A stretch of 64,000 bases of DNA. Source: Closterium sp. NIES-65. Its lineage: Eukaryota > Streptophyta > Zygnematophyceae > Desmidiales > Closteriaceae. Made by a program: the position numbers and the translations under genes. Position 1 is the stretch's first letter; every line of letters starts with the position of its first letter. Shown one piece after another: positions 57,381 to 64,000 of the stretch. The notes beneath the pieces are model-generated. The model was not told the origin of the DNA. It ran no database searches and was given only the letters and a program-made list of their open reading frames with translations. Location of the stretch: contig CANXME010002135.1 of the NCBI GenBank assembly GCA_948144175.1, forward strand, positions 369,523 through 433,522, in the 5' to 3' direction.

Positions 57381-57392
57381 GCTCTGGTACCA
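57381..57392 (-). other. Primer-binding site of E7
   Basis: TGGTACCAGAGC on the minus strand, one base different from TGGTATCAGAGC, directly after the LTR. Confidence 0.75.
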
Positions 57393-57521
57393 TGTGAAGA
57401 TAGAACGATGAATGATTGCATAGAGCAGCATGAGGAGTACAAGTAGGAAACCCTAAAGTGTTGTACCCATATGAACTACCCACTACACAGCCTACACAAA
57501 CTATAGCATATAAGATTGACA
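57393..57521 (-). repeat. 5' LTR of E7 (129 bp)
   Basis: Plus-strand ends TGTGAAGATAG and AAGATTGACA. It shares the GTTGTACCC and CTACCCACTAC boxes with other LTRs but is clearly diverged from them. No partner LTR is present in the window. Confidence 0.83.
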
Positions 57522-57526
57522 AAGCA

Positions 57527-58098
57527 CAATTACAGACGCAAGCATGCACAGACAACCCGCACGACAGGCATTACAACACGGAAGCGTGGGGCAACCCTCA
57601 AGCGCGGCTAGTGATGGCGTCGCCCGTAAGGACGGAGACGACGACCACGGCGCGACACACCTCGGAGAGATGAATGTGGCCAGAAGCCAACCTCGCGTCA
57701 CATTTTGGTGCCCACCGGCGAGTCAGCACTGCCATCGCCGATGCCGCTGAAGCCGTAGCATCCACCTTGCTTTGACCCGAGTCAACGGGATGGTCCTACC
57801 GTTCAGCAGAATCAGTTCAAGCAGCAGGGAAACGCGGGGATTCAGTAGCAAATGGGCCCTCTACTGAAGGTTACGCCGGTCGCCCGACCCAACCGACCCT
57901 CACCGAGTGATTGTGCCGTTCACGCAATCAAACACACCCAGCCGAATAAGGAGGGTACCGCGGTAGATAGCCCCATGCTGCTTAGTGGGAAAATTGGGAC
58001 AGATTTAGTTAAGATCTTCGTAGACGGGGGAGCCAGCTGTCAACGGGAGTCGTTGTGAGGCCCTGTCCTTGCTTGGGCGGAGCCGACTTAGGGGTCGG
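57527..58098. other. Interval between E7 and E8 with a possible retropepsin fragment
   Basis: About 570 bp of mixed composition. The plus-strand frame 57852-58058 encodes GPLLKVTPVARPNRPSPSD, SPMLLSGKIGTDLVKIFVDG and GASCQ, reminiscent of a retropepsin (VDGGAS in place of DSGAS) from an element unlike the others here. Upstream frames give no clear domain. The fragment ends at a stop 40 bp before E8. Confidence 0.35.
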
Positions 58099-58232
58099 TG
58101 TCAAAGTATATGCATGTTATATGTGTGTAGGCTATAGTGGGGTAGCCTATATGGGGTACGGCCCCGTTTAGCGTCTCATACTTGTACCCAACTCTTCCAT
58201 AGTACATTCATTCCTGCTGCTAGATTCTAACA
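58099..58232 (+). repeat. 5' LTR of E8 (134 bp)
   Basis: TGTCAAAGTATATGCATG ... GATTCTAACA, with the shared GTAGTGGGGTAGCC box. Confidence 0.83.
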
Positions 58233-58244
58233 TGGTTTCAGAGC
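58233..58244 (+). other. Primer-binding site of E8
   Basis: TGGTTTCAGAGC follows the LTR; one difference from TGGTATCAGAGC. Confidence 0.75.
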
Positions 58245-58539
58245 ACTAGGTCCGTAGGACCGTCTTTTTTTTCGGGCCCACCTACCATTGCGGTTACCGC
58301 GCTATCCCACTTGTTGTCCTGCGCCTACCTGCCTGCCTGCCTTGCCTTGTGACGTGTTGCGCTGCGCGTGCCGTCCTGCAGCCCTCGCGCTGCCTCCTGC
58401 TGCCCTAGTCCAGCGCGCCGCCCCTACAGGCTAGTAAGGCCCACGAGCCGCCCCTTCAGGCCCGTCCGGCCACACGAGCGCCCTGCAGGCCCGTCAGGCC
58501 CGCGAGCCGCCTCTGCAGGCCGGTCAGGCCAGAGCGCCG

Positions 58540-59240
58540 CCCCGCCAGGTCAATGACGCGGCCCCGCCGTGCCACTAACGCGGCCCTGCCCTGCTGCGGT
58601 CGCGGCCCCGCCCTGTCGCTGACGCGGCCCCACCCTGCCGCGATCGCGGCCCCGCCCTGCTGCCGACGCGGCCCCGCCAGGTCGCTGTCGCAGCCCCGTC
58701 AGGCCGTCGCCGCCCCCGCCCTGCCGCTGACGCGGCCCCACCCTGCCGCGCGGCCGCGGCCCTGCCCTGCCACCGACGCGGTCCGCCAGGTCGCTGTCGC
58801 GGCCCCCGTCAGGCCGCGGTCGCGGCCCGCCCTGCCGCTGACGCGGCCCCGCACTGCCTCTGACGCGGCCGCGCCCAGCCACCGACGCGGCCCCGCCCCG
58901 CCTCTGACGCGGCCGCCCCTGCTGCCAACGCGACCCCACCCTGCCTCTAACGCGGCCGCGCCCTACTGTTGACGCGGCCCGCGCCAGCCCTGCAGCTGAC
59001 GCGGCCGCGCCCTACCGCCGACGCGGCCCCGCCCGGACACCGACGCGCCCCGCCAGCCCTGCAGCTGACGCGGCCCCAACCTGCCGCTGGCGCGACCCCG
59101 CCCTGGAGCTGCCGCGGGCCACCCCTGCCGCCGACGCGGCCCCGCCTGGACGCCGGCGCGCCCCGCCAGCCCTACAGCTGACGCGGCCCCGACCTGCCGC
59201 TAGCGCAACCCCGCCCTGCAGCTGCCGCGGCCCTACTCTG
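58540..59240. repeat. Leader tandem repeats of E8
   Basis: About 30 imperfect units of 20-25 bp based on GACGCGGCCCCGCCCTGCCG. Similar in type, not identical, to the 23-bp leader unit of E3. Non-coding. Confidence 0.8.
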
Positions 59241-59378
59241 CAGCCGCTGTTGTGGACACGCCGAGCGTCGGCCCTGCCCGCCACTGGTGAGCACCTGCCT
59301 TGTTCGTGCGCTGCCGCGCACTCTGCCTGCCTGTCCTGCCTGCCTGCCTGCTCGCCTGCCTACCTTCCTGCCTACCGT

Positions 59379-59900
59379 GCCTGCCCTACTACTACTGCTA
59401 CTACTACTACTACTGCTGCTGCTACTACTGGCGGTGGCCAGATGCAGCTCCGACGACGTCCACGTGAGTCCCTCACGCCCCAGCAGCTTCGTGCTGGTGA
59501 GTCTGCTCTCTCTGGTACTGCGCCTGGTGAGGCTTTGTACACCTTCACACTTGACTCTGGTGCTTCTCGCTCCTTCTTTCGCGACAGCACCACCCTCACG
59601 TCGCTTAGTCGGCCCAGTTGCAGTCTCCCTGGCAGACCCCTCTGGGGGTCCATTCTGTGCGACCTCCACCACTGTCCTCCCTTGTCCTGTTGTCCCGTCC
59701 GCACACTGTCGGGTCTTCACCTCCCCTCATTCTCTACAAACTTGGTGGGGTTCTGCGCTCCAGGACGTGGGTGTTCACTAGTTCACCCCTGCCTACGAGC
59801 GTGTGACACACTGCACGTGTGCTCAGACGGGTCGTCACCTGGCTACTTTCACTCGCAGCCGGGGTCGGGCCTGTACACACTAACCACTGAGTCCCCTTGG
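59379..59900 (+). pseudogene. Gag remnant and protease of E8
   Basis: Begins after a CTACTACTGCTGCT tract (59385-59440) with GGGQMQLRRRPRESLTPQQL, then jumps to [20 protein letters not shown], so both the capsid and the Cys/His cluster are absent. Protease: [20 protein letters not shown] with DSGA intact, then a frameshift near 59615 (alternative frame [13 protein letters not shown]) and LPSFSTNLV. An ATG at 59451 (MQLRRRPRE) could be a start for such capsid-less copies. The DSGA residues make the protease identification firm. Confidence 0.75.
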
Positions 59901-60850
59901 GTAGTTGCGTCTGCGTCTGCGTCAGGTCAGTTGTCGGCCCCCTGCTCGTGTCGCGCCTTGTCGCACCAGACCGTCCTCTGGCACCACCGCCTTGGTCACC
60001 CCTCGGTGCAGCGCCTTCGCAGCATGCACCGACGTGTCCTTATCTCTGGTCTTCCAAGGTTCTCCCTCCCCCCCCACCCTCGCCTGCTCCTCCCTGTCTT
60101 CCCTGTGTCGAGGGCGGCAGCGCGCCGCTCCTCACTCCTCCTCGTTCCCCTCCCACAGAGGCTCCCTGCAGACTCTCCACCTGGACGTGTGGGGCCCAGC
60201 CCGCGTCCGTGAACAGGGCCAGGAGCGGTACTTCCTGCTGGTCGTCGACGACTACACGCGTTACACACGGTCTTCCCCTTGAGCACTAAGGTGAGGTCCC
60301 TGATGTTTTGATCCCTTGGATCCGCGCTGCTCGCTCGTCTCCAGCTCCGGAAGCGGTTCGAGACGGAGTTTCCCGTCCTGCGTCTGCACTCTGACAGAGG
60401 TGGAGAGTTTTCCTCCGACCTCTTGGCAGCCTTCTGTGCGGAGCACGGCATTCGCCAGACGTTCACGCTTCCGGCCTCTCCGCAGCAGAATGGGGTTGCT
60501 GAGCGCCACATTGGCTTAGTCATAGAGGTCGCTCGTACCTCCATGATCCATGCGACTGCCCCCCATTTTCTGTGGTCGTTTGCGGTCCGGTACGCCGCGC
60601 ATCAGCTCAACCTCTGGCCCCGTGTCTCCTTGACGGAGACCTCGCCCACACTGCTATGGACGGGGAAGGTTGGCGATGCGTCGCGTTTCCGGGTTTGGGG
60701 TGCTCGTGCCTTTGTCCGCGATACCACCGCGAACAAGCTCTCCGCCCGCGCTGTTCCCTGTGTCTTCCTTGGCTTTGTCCTTGACGCGCCTGGTTGGCAG
60801 TTTTACCACCCCACCTCGCGCCGTGTCTTCCCTCTCTGGACGTCACGTTC
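59901..60850 (+). pseudogene. Copia integrase of E8
   Basis: [20 protein letters not shown] (GAG-pre-integrase), then a shift near 60115; LHLDVWGPARVREQGQERYF and LLVVDDYTRYTRSSP to a stop near 60282; LRLHSDRGGEFSSDLLAAFC, then 60423-60840 with [70 protein letters not shown]. The DDE residues (LDVW, HSDR, VAER) are all visible across three frames. Confidence 0.82.
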
Positions 60851-62359
60851 GACGAGTCGGTTCACTTTTACCGTCTCTTCCCCTACCGCACTGCCCCTCT
60901 CCCCCCTTGCCGCTCTTCCTCGCTCCAGGTGCTCCCCAGGTAGACCCCCTCCCCGCTCAGGGTCCTGCTCCTTCAGGTGTGTCTCTGGTAGACCCTCCTC
61001 CCTTGGCCGTGCCGGTTGAGGTCATTGGTGACTCAGGTCCATCTGAGGGTGGTCCTGCTCGGGGCTGCCTCTAGGGGTGCTGAGCCTGGGGTGCGGAGCC
61101 TGGGGTGCTGAGCCTAGGGGTGCGGAGCCTGGAGGTGCGGAGCCTGGGGTTGCGGAGACTAGAGGTGGCTGAGCCTGGGCGTGAGGAGTCTGGGGGTGCT
61201 GAGCCTGGGGGTACTGAGTCTGGGGTACTGCACCTGGGGGCGCTAAGGCGTCCTGGTGAGCAGTCTCCCTGGAGCGGCCGTCTCCATAGTCGCTCCGCTG
61301 GTGCCTCGCCGCTGCACTCTCGTCGTCGACTCCCTCTCTCCCTATAGCAGCTACGTGAGTAATACGTTGGCCGTCAGGGGCGCGCTGCTGGAGCTAGGGG
61401 CCCTGCTGCGGGAGGCGCTGGAGCTGGTGACTCTGCTACTGGAGTTGGTTCTGCTGGAGTTCTGGAGCTGCTGACGGTGCTGAAGCTGGAGGTTCTGAGC
61501 TGCTGAGGGTGCTAGAGCTGGAGGTTCAGGAGCTGCTACGGGTGCTGGCGCTGGAGGTTCTGGAGTTGCTACAGGTGCTCGCGCTGAGGGTTCTGAGTCT
61601 GCTGTTGTGCGGTCTCCTTGGAGTAGCCGCCTTCGTCCGCGTGTGCCTCTCACCTCACAGCAGCTGCACGACTGGTACGGTCGCCGACAGGGTCGCGCTT
61701 CTGAGCTCGGGTCTCTGCCGCTGGAGGTACTTCTGCTGGCGTCACTGGAGCTGGGAGTGGTGCTGGTCCCGGAGGTGCTCGTTTTTGGAGGTACTGGAGC
61801 TGTTGGGGCTGGAGGTGCTGAGCCTGAGGGTGCTATTGCTGGAGACCCTGGGTCTGGGGGTGCTGCTACTGGAGACACTGAGGCTGGAGACCCTCGGACT
61901 GGAGGTGCCGGTTCTGCCGGGTGCTGCTTCTGGTGGAGCTGGTCCTGTAGGAGCTGGCACTGAGGGTTCTTGAGCTGCTGGGGTGCTGGAGCTGCTGGGG
62001 GTGCTGGAGCTGCTGGTGCTGGTGGCACTGCACAGCCGCGCCTATTCTTTGCTCCACCGTCTGTGTCGTCTCAGCCACAGTCTGACTCTGTGCTTCGCCA
62101 AGTTCTTAGTCTCCCTTCGTCTACTGGTCTTCCGTTACAGCCTGGCTCCCGCTGCCTGCTCCTTCTCCTTACATTGAGCAGCCAGGTGGTCTTACTGAGC
62201 GTCATGAGCCTGCGCTCGTGTCCTGTCTCGCCTGTCCATTCTGGTCGTTCTGGTCGTCGTGTTCCTTGTTCGCGCCAGCCGGCTGTCACCGGCACCCACC
62301 TCGTAGTTCGTCGTCCTTCCTCTCCTCAGTAGCGTGTTCCCCTGCCGTCCCCTCCTGCG
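60851..62359 (+). pseudogene. Repeat spacer of E8 and RT lead-in
   Basis: 15-bp units (GGGGGTGCTGAGCCT) at 61070-61240; LTSQQLHDWYGRRQGR at about 61647-61695 (counterpart of [13 protein letters not shown] in E3); Gly/Ala/Val-rich second block 61700-62030; then RLFFAPPSVSS and LRQVLSLPSSTGLP at 62040-62130. Frames change many times. It ends at the SINE. Confidence 0.65.
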
Positions 62360-62702
62360 ACTCTCGGAGGTCCACTGGAGATCCCCGCTTGATCCTAGGG
62401 AAGGGTTACAGCACGTCGGCCTGGGGGGTTATGGGCGCAGTGACCCGCCACTGAAACAAGCCCTTTTATCCCAGTGGTCTAGTGGCTAGGATTCTGACAT
62501 GTTATAAGAGCGAGGGTCTCAGATTCGAATCCCAGTGTGTGCACCTCGGGCATCCCATGCGGAGGGGTGTCAGAGGTCCTTGGAGATCCCCGATTGATCC
62601 TAGGAAGGGTTACAGGCACGTCGGCCTGGAGGGTTATGGCGCACTGACCCGCCACTAAAACAAGCACTTTTATCCCAGTGGTCTAGTGCTGGGATTCTGA
62701 CA
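62360..62702 (+). mobile_element. SINE with tRNA-Glu-like head, arranged as a tandem dimer
   Basis: Interrupts the E8 pre-RT coding sequence: CCTCCTGCG stops at 62359 and GCGTCTTCTCTGCC resumes at 62703, with GCG on both sides. Two units of 206-bp period: the body (AGGTCC-CTGGAGATCCCCG, GGGTTACAG, CACGTCGGCCTGG, GACCCGCCACT) occurs at 62368-62468 and 62574-62668. A tRNA-like head lies between them and a truncated one at the end. No poly-A is seen. Transcription by RNA polymerase III is expected from the A and B boxes of the complete head. Confidence 0.68.
62469..62539 (+). ncRNA. tRNA-Glu-derived head of the SINE
   Basis: TCCCAGTGGTCTAGTGGCTA plus GGATTC resembles the 5' half of eukaryotic tRNA-Glu. 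A box TGGTCTAGTGGC at 62475-62486; B box GATTCGAATCC at 62522-62532, one base from GGTTCGANTCC. The anticodon stem and T stem do not pair well, so it is a pol III promoter-bearing SINE head and not a working tRNA gene. Confidence 0.62.
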
Positions 62703-64000
62703 GCGTCTTCTCTGCCTACCGTTCCTGAGCCTTGGTCTGACCGCAACCGTGCTGCTCACTCTACTGTCACGTGTCTGCTAGCCACAGTTGTCACTGACTC
62801 GTCGTTTGGTCTGCTGATCGTCTGCCTTGTTGCTGAGCTTGTTGACTTTGCTGCTGCCTATCGTCTATACTACGCCACTAGTCTTGTTGCTGAGTCTAAG
62901 CCTGTCTATCCTCCGTCCATTGGTGGGTGAGTGTGCTCTTGACACGGCCGTCCTTGAGGATAGGCAGAAGGACCTTGAGTGTCTTGCAGCTGCTGCCCTC
63001 ATCTCGTATCCATACTGCTTGTCCCTGAGGGAGACCCGGATGCTCCAGACATCCCGACCCTGCGCTCTTACGCTGAGGCGATCGCGGGTGAGTACTCCTC
63101 TCAGTGGCAGACAGCCATGGACACAGAGATGGCATCCTGGAAGTCCACATGCACTTACGTCGACGAGGTTTCCCCCTCCGGGGCGAACATCGTCAGTGGC
63201 ATGTGATTTTCAGGGTGAAGCGGCCGCCAGGTTCTCCTCCTATCTTCAAGGCTCGTTTACGTTGCTCGAGGTTCAGTCAGCGAGAGGGAGTTGACTTCTT
63301 CCAGACCTTCTCCCCCCACCCCGAAGATGACCACTCTCAGGTGCTACTGCACGTTGCCGCTCAGCGTGACTACGAGCTTCACTCTCTTGACTTAAGCACA
63401 TCTTTCTTACAGGGCAGCCTGCACGGGGAGATCTGGCTGCGCCGCCCTCCTGGCTTCACTGGGTCGTTCCCCTCTCGGTACCTAGTGGAACCTCCGGCGG
63501 CCGGTCTACGGTCTTCGCGCAAGCACACCACGTGAGTGGCACGACACACTGAGGACGACACTTGCGGTCTCTGGGTTCGCGCCTTCTACTGCTGACCCGT
63601 CGCTGTTTCTGCGCACCGACACTTCGCTGCCGCTGTTCTACATCCTCGTGTACGTCGACGACTTGGTCTTTGCCATTGCTGACACTGAGGACTCGCCCAC
63701 GTGAAGTCGGAGCTGGAGAAGAGACACACGTGCATAGACCTGGGTGAACTGCGCAGCTACCTTGGCTTGCAGATCACCCGGACAGAGCACGCCGCACATC
63801 ACACTGACTCGTGTCACACATGGTGCAGCAAGTCCTTCAGCGCTTCGGCTTCACCTGGTCCTCGGCAAAGCACACTCCTCTGGCGATAGGCCACTTGCTC
63901 TCAGCTCCACCTTCGGACGAGTCCGTAGAGCCAAGTGGCCCCGTACCCAGTGCTAGTGGGCTGCCTCATGTACCTAATGACCTGCACTCGACCTGACCTG
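62703..64000 (+). pseudogene. Copia RT of E8 (partial, frameshifted)
   Basis: Starts after the SINE with residues of the RT lead-in. Then TLRSYAEAIAGEYSSQWQTA, MASWKSTCTYVDEVSPSGAN, VKRPPGSPPIFKARL, VDFFQTFSPHPEDD, LDLSTSFLQGSLHGEIWLRR, a broken stretch to 63560, then FYILVYVDDLVFAIADTE at about 63640-63690 (YVDD intact), KRHTCIDLGELRSYLGLQIT and MVQQVLQRFGFTWSSAKHTP. It continues beyond the window. At least six small indels compared with E3. Confidence 0.82.

Larger units (their letters stand above)
51129..57521 (-). mobile_element. E7: Ty1/copia element, capsid-less gag, 3' LTR missing
   Basis: Minus strand. 5' LTR at 57393-57521, primer-binding site, GC-rich leader, gag remnant, protease, integrase, spacer, RT and RNase H. 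The 3' end stops inside the conserved non-coding box at 51129; polypurine tract and 3' LTR are absent. AAGCA is found at both sides (51124-51128 and 57522-57526), which may be a target duplication or chance. The copy has many stops and indels and looks older than E2, E3 and E6. Confidence 0.82.
58099..64000 (+). mobile_element. E8: Ty1/copia element, capsid-less, decayed, runs off right edge
   Basis: Plus strand. 5' LTR 58099-58232, primer-binding site, GC-rich leader to about 59240, gag remnant, protease, integrase, spacer, RT up to the window end. RNase H and the 3' LTR lie outside. A SINE is inserted at 62360-62702. It has many small indels. Like E7 and the copy in the composite, it lacks the capsid half of gag. 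Confidence 0.85.

Noticed and set aside
62469-62539. Functional tRNA-Glu gene
   Set aside because: The T stem and anticodon stem do not pair and the sequence is part of a repeated SINE unit.

Overview
This 64 kb window is almost entirely transposable-element DNA from a eukaryotic nuclear genome. I see no intact host gene. The evidence is plant-type LTR retrotransposons: Ty1/copia polyproteins in the order gag-protease-integrase-RT-RNase H, and Ty3/gypsy chromovirus polyproteins with an integrase C-terminal chromodomain. Most copia LTRs are only 119-137 bp, and each is followed by a primer-binding site of the TGGTATCAGAGC type (initiator tRNA-Met). A tRNA-Glu-like SINE is also present. The coding regions are GC-rich, with poly-Gly and poly-Pro tracts. 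This fits the green lineage, possibly a streptophyte alga with a TE-rich genome, but the species cannot be named from sequence alone.

Layout by position. 1-1420: the 5' end of a minus-strand copia (E1) inserted in the chromodomain of gypsy G1. G1 (minus) occupies 1421-2848 and 10266-12160 and is split by copia E2 (plus, 2849-10260, target-site duplication AGTCC, identical LTRs). E2 itself carries an antisense piece of another copia at 8227-9692. 12161-~12705: a miniature copia derivative. 12867-20365: E3, a full-length plus-strand copia with identical 137-bp LTRs, duplication TAAGT, and a protease-to-RNase H reading frame with no stop codons. 20844-20973: a solo LTR (duplication ACAAG) in a 40-bp tandem repeat. 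22182-42296: gypsy G2 (minus). Its protease is interrupted by non-autonomous copia E4 (25825-27310, ACCGA). Its 5' LTR is interrupted by copia E5 (29441-41951), which carries a composite bounded by inverted 863-bp LTRs (30512-39053). 43182-50525: E6, a complete but decayed minus-strand copia (AAGGC). 51129-57521: E7, a minus-strand copia lacking its 3' LTR. 58099-64000: E8, a plus-strand copia running off the right edge and carrying a SINE.

E3 is the only copy whose protease, integrase, RT and RNase H all look functional, so it or close relatives could mobilise the non-autonomous copies in trans. E2, E4, the miniature element and the capsid-less copies keep LTRs, primer-binding site, polypurine tract and a conserved 3' non-coding box while losing protein domains. 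That is the usual relation between autonomous elements and their parasites. The gypsy copies are older: each carries several stops or frameshifts, and both are hosts for later copia insertions.

The most unusual structures are: (i) the antisense copia fragment in E2, flanked by two diverged copies of the same copia 3' end; (ii) the inverted-LTR composite in E5 with a chimeric two-family copia inside; (iii) a homopolymeric C tract of different length in gag of each copy, which decides whether gag and pol share a frame; (iv) three copies that all replace the capsid half of gag with trinucleotide repeats. All coordinates and identities were read by eye; boundaries marked approximate may be off by several bases.
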